A DNA stretch of 64,000 bases. Origin: Anaspis maculata (taxonomy: Eukaryota; Arthropoda; Insecta; Coleoptera; Scraptiidae). A program made the translations under genes and the position numbers. Shown in pieces: positions 10,600-22,257 of this stretch. The stretch's first letter is position 1; the number at the start of each line of letters is the position of its first letter. The stretch is from contig OX421966.1 of assembly GCA_949128115.1 (NCBI GenBank), positions 66,337,416 to 66,401,415 on the forward strand. Reading direction: 5' to 3'. Under the pieces are notes generated by a model that saw only the letters and a program-made list of their open reading frames with translations, ran no database searches and was not told the origin of the DNA.

Positions 10600-11421
10600 C
10601 AAAGACCGGATTTTAGGCCGTTAAAAAGTGCAAATTAGGACACATGCTCAGGCAAATAAAACCTCTGTTTTAGGACATTTTAGGCCGTAACGAGCTAAAA
10701 TAGGCAAAATAGGCCAAAAACATTTTTCTTATGTATTGAGGTAAATAAGTTGTTATTCAGTATTTCATCCCTGAAATAGTGTTTTTCGGACTATTTTGCG
10801 AACTGTACCTGAAAGACGGTAGATACAAAAGTAGATGTTTGGAAAGCTTCAACTGAGAAATGAATATAAAACGAACGCAAATTTTCTTAACTACTTAACT
10901 AACTTAACTTCTTCTTAATATATTTTGCGTACTTAACTTGTTACATGAAATACCAATTGGTATCAAAATAAATGAAAGTGACACATTTCAACAAGGCAAA
11001 TCAAACAACGGATGTTTTTCACAACATTGTAAATCATTTCCTCGCAAAGTAAAAAAGGCTGTTGTGGCCGTCAAGAAAAATGGGACTTTCAGGACAAATA
11101 ATCCAATTTTTGCAAATTTTAAGCGAAATCGACAAAGGGATTTCAAACGCTACCATTCTTGAACGAAACAAATCAAACAATAATGAATATTTTTCATAAC
11201 GTTGTGGATGATTTCCACCAAAAAATTGGAAATGCCTATTTTAGGCTGTAAAAAAGGTCTTTTTAGGACAATAAATCTGATTTTTGCCAGTTTTAGGCAT
11301 TTAGGCGAAAACAAAGGGTTGTCAAAAGTGATGTTTTCTCAACACTAACATTTATTTCAAGGTCTTATGCAAACGCCTAAAACAGAAACAAAAAGGCATT
11401 TTGCCTAGAATCCGGTCTTTG
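10600..11421. mobile_element. hAT-type non-autonomous element, first of a tandem pair
   Basis: It begins CAAAGACCGGATTTTAGGC and ends GCCTAGAATCCGGTCTTTG, flanked by the 8-bp CTGATGAG at 10592-10599 and 11422-11429. The interior is rich in TTTTAGGCC and AAATAGGC motifs, probably subterminal repeats. An 8-bp duplication is the hAT signature. No transposase is seen. Confidence 0.9.
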
Positions 11422-11429
11422 CTGATGAG

Positions 11430-12631
11430 TAGAGACCGGATTTTAGGCCGTTGAAAAGTGGAAAGTAGGACACATGTTTAGGCAAATAAAAGCTCTGCTT
11501 TAGGACGCTTTAGGCCGTAACTACTAAAATAGGCAAAATAGGCCGAAAACGTTTTTCTTACGTAATAAAACAAATTAATTATTTTATAGTATAATCTCCT
11601 TGAAATAGTCATTTTACCGACTGTTTTGAGTCCACAAAACACGAGTTTTTGCGAACTGTATTTGAAAGATTATGTCAATAAGGTGTGTATTGATGATTTA
11701 GCAGTTAGTTGTTGTAGTCACATTTTCACCAAATAGGCAACTTCCGAGGCAACTTCACTATGGCCGATATAGAGGACACAATTGCTGTTTGGGAAGCTTA
11801 TGCTGGAAAATTATGTATGCCACAAGTACGTGAAATGATTCAGCGGCTCATCTGCTTTTAGGGATAACGCGGATTTATCAGCTAAGGATTCATTTTGCGT
11901 ACTTGTTACATATATACCAATTGGTGTCGAAATAAATAAAAGTCACATACATGTACGGAACAAATGAAACAACGGATGTTTTTCATGACATTGTTAATCA
12001 TTTCAACCGTAACATAGAAAAAAACCTATTGTAGGCTGTTAAAAAGGCACTTTTAGGACAATAAATCCGAGTTTTGCTAATTTTAGGCAAATTGGACTTC
12101 AAACAAAGAGATGTGGAAGTCTATTTCTTTCAACATAGTTGATATTTCAAAGTTCCGTGCATATGACCAAAACAAAAACCGGGAGCCAATTAGCCTGGAA
12201 TCCTGTCCCTGCGTCAAGACTAGATCTCAAGCCGTTGAAAAGTGGAGATTGAGACGTTATCTTCACATTGTTTAGGTAAATGAAAGCTGTACTTCACGCA
12301 ACAGCTTAAAATGGGCCGTAACGACCCAAAATAGGCAAGTAGGCCAAATACATTTCCAAATTAATTGAAGTGAATTAATAATTATTAGTGTTGAAATCAA
12401 TTTACTCCCACAGTTCGAATGGAACAAATCAAAAAATGGAAAAGCCTATTTAAGGCCGTTGAAAAGGTCTTTTTAGGACAGTAAATCCGATTTTGCCAAT
12501 TTCAGGCATTTAGGCAAAAACACAGGGGTGTCAGAAGCAATGTTTTTTTCAACACTAATATTTATTTTAAGGTTTCATGTACATGCCTAAAACAGAAACA
12601 ATAAGGAATTTTGCCTAGAATCCGGTCTCTA
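11430..12631. mobile_element. hAT-type non-autonomous element, second of the pair
   Basis: It begins TAGAGACCGGATTTTAGGCC and ends CCGGTCTCTA. Its left flank is the same CTGATGAG (11422-11429) that closes the first element, and its right flank is CTGATGAG at 12632-12639. A degraded internal junction near 12197-12235 (end-like then start-like motifs) suggests it is itself an old dimer. Confidence 0.88.
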
Positions 12632-12723
12632 CTGATGAGTTATGAAAACTAACCAAACACTGACGTGAAAAACCAAAGAAGATAATTGAAGACATTGGAA
12701 TTAAGAGACAGCAAGATTCTCAC

Positions 12724-13003
12724 CTGAATTTGGACAATTGGGAGCGTGTACGATCTGCTCCTCCACGGAAACCAGCCAGTTGGCCAGAGCTGGGACGTGG
12801 AACAACGCTTGAAGCGTTGCGTTCAGGTAGCACGTGTTGCCCACGTTGTACATACCAGCGCCAACACTCCAATCGCCGCCATCTCTCCAACCCAACTGGA
12901 CGGATTCCGAAGGAAACAGCTCCATCTTGCACTTGCTTGGAGCACTGTTGGACAAAAACTTCACGTCAAAATGTCGACCGCGTAGCTCAAGTGTGTGAAC
13001 CAA
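12724..13003 (-). CDS. Exon encoding the catalytic-Cys box of a USP36/42-like ubiquitin hydrolase
   Basis: The frame reads from a Met at 13003, with a likelier family start at the inner Met, 12925 (MELFPSES). It continues through [42 protein letters not shown] and on to the exon end. The GNTCYLN box carries the active-site Cys (codon 12832-12830) of ubiquitin-specific proteases, which cut ubiquitin from substrates. LFP..VQLGWR before the box is the N-terminal style of the USP36/42 group. The frame meets a good splice donor, CAG|GTGAGA, at 12724/12723. No downstream exon (rest of the Cys half, His box) is recognisable below 12.7 kb, where hAT elements begin. It is either a true 5' exon with a long intron or a stranded duplicate. 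Tandem copies lie at 24.4-25.35 kb. Confidence 0.72.
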
Positions 13004-13160
13004 ACTGACTTGGGAAAGCGATGGTCCTGGTTTATAGAAGCTTTTCAGCTATTTTGGTGCACTTTTCTCAGGTTGGTACCTACGAACAGTACAGTATTAT
13101 TCCAATTATTCCTCCACGCATGTAGGTACTTTGACCGATTTATATTGTTTTCTGTACATT
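13004..13160. repeat. 5' flank of the USP exon, inverted copy at 24.25-24.39 kb
   Basis: The sequence around cctggtttat..agcttttcagctattttggtg..atttatattgttttctg is found reverse-complemented at about 24255-24390, just 5' of the plus-strand USP exon array. The duplicated block therefore includes non-coding upstream DNA, which points to DNA-level duplication rather than a processed copy. Confidence 0.85.
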
Positions 13161-14490
13161 GTATGCTTTTCGACCTCTCTAATATTCACAAAATATATCT
13201 GGGTGTACCTTTCCAAGAAAAAAAAAGATCAGTGATCCTCCTGTCAATAAGGGTACAAGGGTGTCTTTGTCTGGCAAATAGCTTTTGTTTAAGCTTTTCC
13301 GTTCCAGCTATTGTGTGCAGACGACAAAATACGACCATGACGTCACAATAGAGAAAGGAGTTTCGGACCTGGGGCCGTATTCTTGGGACAGGAAATGGAG
13401 TCCACATGTGTAGTTGTTGGACAAAGACCAATCATAGTTCTCCTTGCATAGCAACACCGCATGAGAACTTTGTTTCCAATGCATAAATTAAGGTACCTAC
13501 CTATTACGTATCCCTATTATACTTACAGTGGACCAGACTTGACTATCATGACCAATCGACCATTTTTAGGTATGCAGGTATACAGTTGCCGTCCCGTCTG
13601 TTATCGCGTGTCAACAAAATGATGAACAAACGGCTAATAGGAGCCACCTACATCATGTGATACCCGAAGTTTCGTATTTTCTGATTTGTAAAAAATTATC
13701 GGTGTTTCTTGCGTACCTGGCTACCAAAATCGCACTGAAAAAAGTAACACTGCGATTTCATTCCACGTGTGCCAAGGAACATCACCGTGTAGGCAACCAG
13801 TTATACATTGCAAGTTTTTTCTTCATGTTTGGAAAACTAGGCGCGGAATTTTCTGTTCAGCTTACCTTCTCACAAGGAATGACGTCCTTAGCTACACTTT
13901 TTCCGTCCGTCTGTTGCGCGAACTACTCCTCAGGGAAAAAACTATCGATCTGGTGCAAGTCGCATGTCAAGTTTGTAGATATTTTATAGCAACAAAATAG
14001 CAATCAACAACTGCAATATTAACAATTAAGGAGCAGCAACGCATGGGTGACGAGCTTGTGGATTTACTATTTGATGTTTTTGACAAGCGGACAGTATGAT
14101 TTTGTAGAAAAAAGTACATAAGTAAGTATGCCAGAATAATTAGGAGAAAAAACTCTCACAAGATTTCCTGCCTTATCTACGGTTTTTGTTCCGCCAAAAC
14201 TTTTTGTTTATCGATAGGGCAAAGGTGGTGCAGAGGTAATAAAAAATAGTGGTATAGTCAAGTGTGATTATACTCGAGTAGGTATTATTTCGTAAATATT
14301 TACAATCTCAGATGCTGAACATTTTTCGATTTCTTCGCATCGTCCTAGGCATAAAAAAAGCCTTTGAATAATAACATTATAAAATAGAAACAATATTCAT
14401 TTATCTAGGTGTATTTTTATTCATTTGAGCGCTTGCTTGAAGAACATTTTTAGACATTCCTTTTTTTGCATCAAATAACTGTACAGGATG
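13161..14490. other. No gene; contains second copy of a dispersed repeat
   Basis: 13577-13870 matches 8454-8750 in direct orientation. The sequence near 13372 (ggggccgtattcttgg) resembles the terminus of the MITE at 52965-53213 but lacks a partner end. Remaining sequence is unrecognised; the frames seen are not convincing. Confidence 0.6.
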
Positions 14491-14496
14491 CGTGAC

Positions 14497-14590
14497 CGGA
14501 CAATTCGTCACGCGAACAATTCGTAGCGGACAATTCGTCCCGCAGACAATTCGTCTCGCAGACAATTCGTCTCGCGGACAATTCGTCGCA
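14497..14590. repeat. Array of ~16-bp GGACAATTCGTC repeats (left end)
   Basis: Six imperfect units of (CGC)GGACAATTCGTC lie in a row. They are the reverse complement of the array at 20034-20113, so the two arrays act as terminal inverted repeats of the composite 14.5-20.1 kb structure. Confidence 0.92.
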
Positions 14591-14639
14591 AAATAGTGTT
14601 TTGCCCTTTGTCTTAACTTTAACAAGTCCCTTTGTCTTT

Positions 14640-15304
14640 CCTCGTTGCTTTTCGAACTTTAGTGACCCCGTTTATTCCTTTTTGTAGTATTTGGAGCCCT
14701 ACTGCGCAACCTGGTTTCTTCATGTCTTTGGAGCTCTGCTTAGTCCCCTTGCATCATTCCGAGAATTTTTGCTAGTACACCAAGCTTTGCGAGCACCAGT
14801 AAGCCCCCTTATACTTTCATGAGATATTTGGCCCCTATCGAGCTTCCCATCTTCTCTAGTGTAATTTTTGAGCTCTAATGAGTCCTCTTATGTTTTTCGA
14901 TGCTTTCAGATTTCCATAAGGCCCCTTCTTGCAGTCTTGTGTTATCAAGAGCTTCACTGGGCCCCCTTATTCTATATTCAACGTAACTTGAAGCCCTGCT
15001 GAGCCCCCTTGAATTTTCCATGAATTCCGGAGCAGCAAGCAGCGTTATGCCGTCATGGCATCTTGAAGCCCTATCGGGCCCTATTGTGCCTTCAGGTGTA
15101 GTTGGAGGCCCGTTGAGCCTCCTTATGTTTTTTCATGACTTTCGGAGTAGGTACAAGTAAGCCCTATTTCGCGTTATTTTGTTATACAGAGCTCCATGGG
15201 GCCCCCTTGTCTCTTCAATTCCGTTTGAAGTTCTGTTGGGCCCCCTCGCACTTTTCCTATAGGCTTTTGGAGCAGTAGTAAGTCCCTTGTGCCTTTTTGT
15301 TATA
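14640..15304. repeat. 40-bp tandem repeat with higher-order structure, left segment
   Basis: Monomers of about 40 bp end in AGCCCCCTT-like blocks. Six monomer types recur in order: (1) ttcgtggcttt..; (2) ttgttatacagagctcc..; (3) ttcaa..gtttgaagccctgctgag; (4) ..ggagcagtagtaag; (5) catgtgatattcggagccctatcgg; (6) agtgtagtttggagccctagtgag. About two rounds are visible before a fold-back interrupts at 15305. Confidence 0.85.
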
Positions 15305-18300
15305 CAGGGGGTCCGTTTTTCGAGGCTAAGCATGGGTATCTCGCTTATCTTTAGAGATACAGAGTCGGTTAAATTAGAAAAAAGTTGCGAATTTTCATGA
15401 CAATCAATGATCCAAGAATATATTTGACTTGTCAGTTCTAGTTTTTGAGATATCGAGAAAAAAACAGGAATTTGTACTTTTTGTTTTTATTTTTTATTTG
15501 AAGAACGGTTCAGGGTAGCCTTTTCTAGTTAAGACATTGTGGAGGCACTTTTTTGAGAGGAATTCAATGTTGCTAAAATCTTCATTCTAGCTTTCAAAAC
15601 AACCGAGATATCGCTGTGCTAGAATGATAGTAAGATAACTTCAAATATCTGATTTTCGGATTAATCCAAAATCTATAGCTCCAAGCTATTCTCTACCTGG
15701 TAAAAAAATCGAATTACTCAAAATCATCATGAAAGTTCATAAAAAATGAATATCTCACTGTTATAATTATGTGTTTTTCAAACAGTTCTGGTCTAATACT
15801 CGAACATCTCAAAATGTTTTATTTCTTCCACTGGGAAATAGATCGAATTTGATCTTGCCTTCTGGTATAATACGAAGACATTTCAACATGTCCCAATTTC
15901 ACAATAAATCTGATTTGAAAATTTCAAGTTGTCTTTGTTTTTCATGTTATCTCAGTATTTGACTGTGAGAGATATCTCACTCATACCTATACCAAAAAAC
16001 CAACTGATCCAATAAAAGTCTTCAGATATTTAATTTAAACTCACTATTGCACAAAACATACCCTCATTCGTTGGAAAATATCTTACTTTTCTCTAAGTTG
16101 TCCCACTATTCCACCAGAAATGTTCCGTGAATTGTTTGAAATGACTTAATAATTTTTACTTATCTCCAATGTACATTGCCATGATTTCGTTATCCACAGC
16201 TTAGTTTGTGCTGGGTGAAACGATGGATAGATGCAGAGGCAGACGTATATTAGTCATAGCTATGGCCAAGACTGCTAAAAGTGGAAGAAATCGTATAAAT
16301 CGGTTCACAGGATGAAAAGTTTGATAAAAAATCTTGAACAATTGGATGACAAAGTTATGAACTTCGATATTTTTCAATATTTGACAGATGAGAGTTAGCG
16401 AAGCACTATCTACTGTTCTGAATACAGTTTTTCAAGGACTTTCAAATGAATTTTCAGTTTCTGATAGTGACACTTCTATTTGTCAGATGACAGCCAAAAA
16501 CTAATGAGCTTATTCCATGTAATACAATACTTGAAGATAACTATGAAAAATATGTTAAACCAGGCTATGCTTACTGTGCAATACTCGGACAACTTGAAAA
16601 AAAAGAGGGATAAATTCAAAATCACTCCAAAAATTCCTGACGAATACTAGGATAACTTGCATGAAAAAGCGGACAACTTCCAACAAAACTATTATTTCTG
16701 GCGATATACAAGGATATGTTCACTTTTTGAATTTTTCTCATTGAGCAAACGTTATTTCATAATGAATTCTTCACAAGTCTATCAGGGGCGATATGATACA
16801 ACTGGAAATCAAAAAAATCTTTGAAATTTTGAGAAGAAGAGTGTTTTTTGTTCTTCTGAAATGTTCAAATTGCGATTACTCGAAACTATGTTTTTCAAGT
16901 TGTCCTACTATCATTCTAGTACAGCGATATGACATTCAAATTTTTTTTTCTCTTATAAGCGCCATATTGGATTTTGACATTTTTGGATACAATTTTATTT
17001 TCTGGTTACAACGATGTGTCACATGCCACTGTTGAATTATTGCTCTAGAGCACGAACCTGTAGTATAGCTGGACTGCTAATCCCCCAGATTCCCCTAACA
17101 ACTTATGACCCCTCCTCTGGAAGTCGCCATCTTATTATGCACCGGTACCCGAAAGTCCCAAAACGTTTGGTAGCGGCTTCGAGAATAGCTTCCAATATTC
17201 AACTGAGCAGTTTTATGTATTGATGACTATGACTATATATTCTATTTCATAAATATATATAATTTTAGTGTATATTAATATAATTTTTAGCTAAATTTGT
17301 TACCGATCCATGAAGATTTGCAAGAGTTTACCGTTATTACATAGAACGTTTGAGGTTCACTGGAAGAGTTTTCGCTCGGTGACAGTCGGTGCTTGGCTGT
17401 CAGTGCCGCGCCATCTTGATCTGGGATAATATCTTGATTTCTGGTTTTGATTCCGGCGACTTGTACCTATATCCCGTTCACTTTCTATTCTCAGTAGAAT
17501 GAGTTTTTGAATAAAAAATAAAGTGACAAGCTAGGGGGCTACGGCTACGGCTGATGGCACCTGCAAAGTTTTAGATCAAAACTACCAGCGGCCGTCAGCC
17601 GTATCTCCCCAGCGCTCCAGCTTGTCACTTTATTTTTGCTACAAAAAGTCATTCTACTGATAATGGAAAGTGAACGGGATATACCTAAGTAAACTCGTGA
17701 AATCAGACCGTTGCCGTGGCAGGTGATGCCAACCGTTGAAAACAAGAAACTTGGTGACCACATAATCTCATGGCAGCGCCCGCCTGGCGTCATTTCCCCC
17801 TCTGTAATCATCAGTCCAGCTATACTACAGGTTCGTGCTCTAGAGCAAAAGAAATTTTTAAATTTTTCAAAGAGTGCTTTGGAAACAAAATCAGCATCGA
17901 CAATAAAAAAAACACGTAAATGTCAAACATTCATTCAACAATGACATGTGGCACATCGTTCCAACCAGATAAAAATATCGCATTCAAAAATATCAAAATC
18001 CAATATGGCGCCCATTAGAGAAAAAAGTTGAATGTCGTATCTTGGTTGCTTTGAACGCCAAAATAAAGATTTTGGCAGATTTGGATTTCCCTTGAAGAAG
18101 TGCCCTGACAATGTCTAGATTAGAGAAGGCCACCTTCAACCGTTTTTTGAATAAAAAATAAAAACAAAAATCAAAATCCTGTTTTTTCACGATACCTCAA
18201 AAACGAAAATCGATACGTCAAATTTCTTTTTGGATCATTGATCGTCATGAAAATGCGCAACTTTTTCCTAATTCAACCGACTTTGTATCTCTTGAGATAA

Positions 18301-18340
18301 GCGAGATACCCATGCTTAGCCTCGAAAAACGGACACCCTG
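15305..18340. mobile_element. 3.0-kb fold-back element inserted in the tandem array (TA target)
   Basis: It begins CAGGGGGTCCGTTTTTCG and ends CGAAAAACGGACACCCTG, with TA on both sides (15303-15304 and 18341-18342). The outer arms pair over about 170 bp. Further pairs nest inward: 17040-17075 with 17810-17845 (gctctagagcacgaacc), and 17460-17535 with 17610-17690. The innermost hairpin is at about 17530-17625. The left arm is much longer than the right, so it holds extra sequence at roughly 15.56-16.9 kb. No transposase is recognised. Confidence 0.87.
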
Positions 18341-20030
18341 TATTCGACCCCTAATCCCTTGTTTCTTCAAATATAATTTGGAGCCCTTATAAACCCCCTC
18401 AGAGCCCCTTGAGCCCCTTTGTGTCACAAATATCATTTGAAGCCCTACTAAGCCCCCTTGCATTTTTCCGTGACTATCTGATTTTTATTGAGCCCTGCGT
18501 CATTTGGAGCCCTAAGGAGCCCCCTTGTGTGTTTTCTTGGCTTGTGCGTTCTTGCATTGCTGGAAGCTCTAGTGCAAGTCCCTTGTGTCTCCATGTAATA
18601 TACGGAGCTCTATCGGACCCTCTTGTGTCCGGAAGTGTATTTTGGAGCTCTAGTGAGCCCCCTTGTGTCCATAAGTATAGCTTGGAGCCCTAGTAAGCCC
18701 CTTTGTGTTTTTCCATGACTATCAGAACTCCAGTGAGCCCCCTGTTGCCGTCTTATGTCATCCAGAGCGTCAGTGGGCCCCCTTGTTTCTTCAATACGTC
18801 TTTTGAAGCCGTGCTAAGCCCCCTTACATCTTTTCGTGGCTTCCGGAGCCACAGTAAGCACCTTGTGTCTTCATGTGATATTCAGAGCCCTATCGAGCCC
18901 CCTTGTGTCTTCAAGTGTAGTATGGAGCCCTGATGAGCCGCCTTGTGTTTTTTCGTAGCTTCCGGAATTCCAGTGAGCCCCTTTTGCCTTCTGTTGTTAT
19001 ATAAAGCTCCTTGGGCTCCCTTGTGCCTTTCTGTGATATGCGGAGCCCTATCGGACCCCCTTGTGCCGGTCAGTGTAGTTTAGAGTCCTAGTAAGCCCCT
19101 TTTGTTTTTGTATGGCTTCCTGAAACCCAGTCACCCCCCTTTTGCCTTTTTTGATTATACAGAGCACCATTGGGCCCCCTTGCTGTATTTCCATGGCTTT
19201 TGGAGCTCTATCGGGTCCCCTTTGTACCCTTATGTGTAGTTTGGAGCCCCAACCAGTTGTGTTGGCTTTTAGAGTATCATACAGAAAGCCCCCTTTTGCC
19301 TTTTCTTGTTGTGAAGAGCCCCCTGGGCCCCCTTGTGTAACCAATATTATATGAATATCCACGCAGCCCCCTTGCATTTTCCCGTGATTTCCGAATTTTT
19401 GTTAGGCCCTATGTGTCGTTAAGAGCCCTAATGAGCCTCATTATGTGTTTTCGTGGCTTTCAGAATTCCAGTGAGCCATCTTGTGCGCTTTTACATTGCT
19501 GGAAGCCCTAGTGTGAGTCCCTTGTGCCTTCATGTGATATACGGAGCTCTATCGGGCCCCCTTGTAGTTTGGAGCCCTAGTAAGCCCCTTTGTGTTCATA
19601 CGTGTAACTTGGAACCTTAGTGAGTCCCCTCGTTTCCATAATTGTAGCTTGGAGCCCTAGTGAGCCCCCTCATGTTCTTCAATGCGACTATCAGAATTCC
19701 AGTGAGCCTCCTGTTGCCTTCTTGTGTCATCCGTAGCTGCCGTGAGCCCCCTTGTTTCTTCAACGTCTTTTGAAGCCCTGCATGCTGAGCCCCGTTACAT
19801 CTTTCCGTGGCTTTCGAAGCAGTAGTAAGCACCTTATGCCTCTATGTGATATTCGGAGCCCTCTTGAAGCTCCATAAGGCCCCCCTTGTGTTTTCAATAT
19901 CGTTTGAAGCCTTGCTGAGCCCCGTTGCATTTTTTCGTCAGATCCTTTCTGCAGATTTTTTCAGATCCTTTTATTGAGCCCCCTTGTGTCTTCATGTGTA
20001 ATATAACCCCCTTACCTTCCGAAGCCTTCA
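18341..20030. repeat. 40-bp tandem repeat with higher-order structure, right segment
   Basis: The array resumes after the fold-back. Successive monomer phases fall at 18661, 18701, 18741, 18781, 18822, 18861, 18901 and 18941, a period of 39-41 bp. Types 6-1-2-3-4-5-6-1-2 follow in that order here, giving a higher-order unit near 240 bp. Frames across it (repeats of SPLxxF, EPPCV) are a by-product of the repeat. Confidence 0.88.
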
Positions 20031-20033
20031 CTT

Positions 20034-20113
20034 GCGACGAATTGTCCGCGGGACGAATTGTCCGTGAGACGAATTGTCCGCTACGAATTGTCCGCGGGAC
20101 GAATTGTCCTAGC
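20034..20113. repeat. Array of ~16-bp GACGAATTGTCC repeats (right end)
   Basis: Five units of (GCGG)GACGAATTGTCC, inverse to 14497-14590, including the same short unit CGCTACGAATTGTC at a matching position. This marks the right border of the composite element. Confidence 0.92.
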
Positions 20114-20387
20114 ACCGTTCTTACTGAGGTGGAGTCTGCGAGTCTTCTACTTCAGATAAAAATTTTTGCAATCATGGCATGCCTCTTCCCTTTGGTGCAC
20201 GGCTAGACTGACCCTTGGTTTGAAGGTACTAGAACCAGTGGACTGATGGGATCAAAATTGGGGATGGGGTTGAGAGCTGAAGGTGGCGCGGAGTCTGTGA
20301 GACTTCACCTCAGTGGTTACGGGTTAAGATTGTCCTCATCTTCCTGAAAATAAAATAAACGTGCCTCTCAATTGCTTGCTAAGAAAG

Positions 20388-20750
20388 ATAAAGAGTATCA
20401 AAGTTCACTTTTTTCGATTTTTAAAAAATTTGCCACTTGCGAGCTATTCGACCAAATCAGCTAGACGTTAGCACAAGCTGATTTATTATAATTATCTACT
20501 TATACCCGTCAGATTTCAAAAGAACTCAATCAGTGACCTAGGAGTTCTGGAGAGAGCATTAATTCAAAATCTTCAGATGCTTCCAAACTAATGAAATAAC
20601 CCTCCACTCTTGGATTCTTTCGGAATTCCGCAAGTAGGCAGATTTTTCCGACAAATGAGGCTGTGCTGAATTTAAACTGATTTGGTCAGATAGTTTGCAA
20701 GTTACAAATTTTTAAAAATCGAAAAAAGTGAACTTCGACACCCTGTCTTT
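20388..20750. mobile_element. Fold-back element (degenerate CAGGGTG family)
   Basis: The left arm (caaagttcacttttttcga..) pairs with the right arm (..tcgaaaaaagtgaacttcgacaccctgtc). Its arm sequence resembles the better-preserved fold-back at 60928-61481 (shared aaagttcacttttttcg block), so they belong to one family. Confidence 0.8.
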
Positions 20751-21130
20751 TTTTTGGGGAACAGAAAATAATGACGTATGAATGAACGTAACTACCTATG
20801 ACTATATTTTTCTGAATCAGGAGAATGAGGAGACTCTTATCCCTGGGGTGAATTTTTTCAAACTGATTCAGCCTCTATATGTATAGTGATTAGTGATGAA
20901 CAGCACAATAACTATTTAAAAAAAAAAATAATAATACAAGTACTCTCCCTACCTACGAGACTCCTTTGTTGAATGTTATGGAGAAATGAATGAATAAATG
21001 AATAAATAAATGAGTGAGTAGGTACAACATGAGCAGAAAAAATTGTTAAATTATGTCCATGGAGGTAGCAAAGAAACATCAGATTAATTTTTGTTTGTAT
21101 TTTTTTTATTGCCTACTTAAATATATACAT

Positions 21131-21605
21131 ACTACAGGGGATCTCAAATGTATCGCATTCAGAGTCCAACCACTGGGTTTGTACGGAACTTCTATTTTAT
21201 CACAGAGCGATTCATCAATCTCGAAAATTTCTTCAAGAAACCACCAATCAAAATTCGTCTATAGAAACGAAATTAGTCATTCATGAGTATCATGTTTTAA
21301 ATTACTTTTGGAACCTGTGGAAAATTGTACTGGCATTATTAGAGAAATGCTTTTTTGTGATTTATGATTCACCCTGTTTCTTTAACAGAAATTCATGTTT
21401 ATGAAATTCATATTAATGCATGATAAGTTTAGCACAAATATTTAGTTACCTGAAATCACTCCAAATAACGGAAAAGTGGAAGGTGAAATCCCAATATCTG
21501 AAAAATAACCGTCAATGTTTTTTTTTTCGAATTTTTCTCGTCTTCTGAAGCGATTTCTATACTGGATGCGAAATGCGGTACTTTTGAAACATCCTTTATA
21601 GCCCC
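21131..21605. mobile_element. Fold-back element, eroded
   Basis: Left end ctacaggggatctcaaatgt.. and the right-hand inverse acttttgaaacatcctttata pair. An inner caccctgtttc at about 21370 indicates a second insertion. Related in sequence to the fold-back at 50123-50670 (shared atcgcattc..gagtcca). Confidence 0.68.
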
Positions 21606-22257
21606 AATATCTACGTAGGTATTGGAGAATGTACGGCCTGTTCCAAAGTATACGAAGCCCCATCAGACTCATATTTTTGCAAAACGTAAATTTTGAATGA
21701 TGAAGAGTTTTGTGAAGTGTCCCCCAAGACCTTGAAGCAAGTCGACCTCTCTTCTCCCTATTTTTCGCGCTACTGGCACTGATTTGTTACGAATTTCCGA
21801 AATCAGAAAAAAGTGAACTTTGAAGGGCTGTATCTTTGTTATTAGGATGCTGAACTGTACAGAATAATTTACTGGGTGACAGAGCTGGGCATTATTTGAA
21901 GGTACCTACTTATAAATATCTTTCGAATGATAAATACTCTTTTTATTCAGATACCGAAAGAAATTTTAATGAATTGAACATAAATCAGAAGAAATAGATG
22001 AAAATCGCAAGAAAAAACGGTTGTGTCACCCCAAAACTTTCCCGGCGAGTAGCAAGCAATGAACGAAAGTTCTTGTATGGGACGTCCCTTTGGGTGGAAA
22101 GTTGATATTTGAGAGAAAGATCCAACGAAACTTGAAACATCTTTTACAAAAGTTCAACAAAAAAGTGAAAAGTTGTCAGGGACATTTAGAATCTCCCGGA
22201 AAAACCTCTAGGCTTCTTCCAAATAATCTCATTGTGAAAATCATCAACTAGTTGTCA
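21606..22257. other. No gene seen
   Basis: Unique AT-rich sequence. It contains a lone atcagaaaaaagtgaactttgaagggctgtatctttgt stretch near 21800-21840 that matches arm sequence of the 60.9-kb fold-back family, without a visible partner. Nothing else recognised. Confidence 0.55.

Noticed and set aside
14497..14590. Short regular repeats as a CRISPR array or recombination site
   Set aside because: Units are contiguous with 1-4-bp linkers and are mirrored by an inverted array 5.5 kb away, so terminal repeats of an element fit better.
18409..18933. Two plus-strand frames with repeated SPL/EPPCV motifs, like a repeat protein
   Set aside because: The amino-acid repeats follow the 40-bp DNA period, which is not a multiple of three. 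Frames change from unit to unit.
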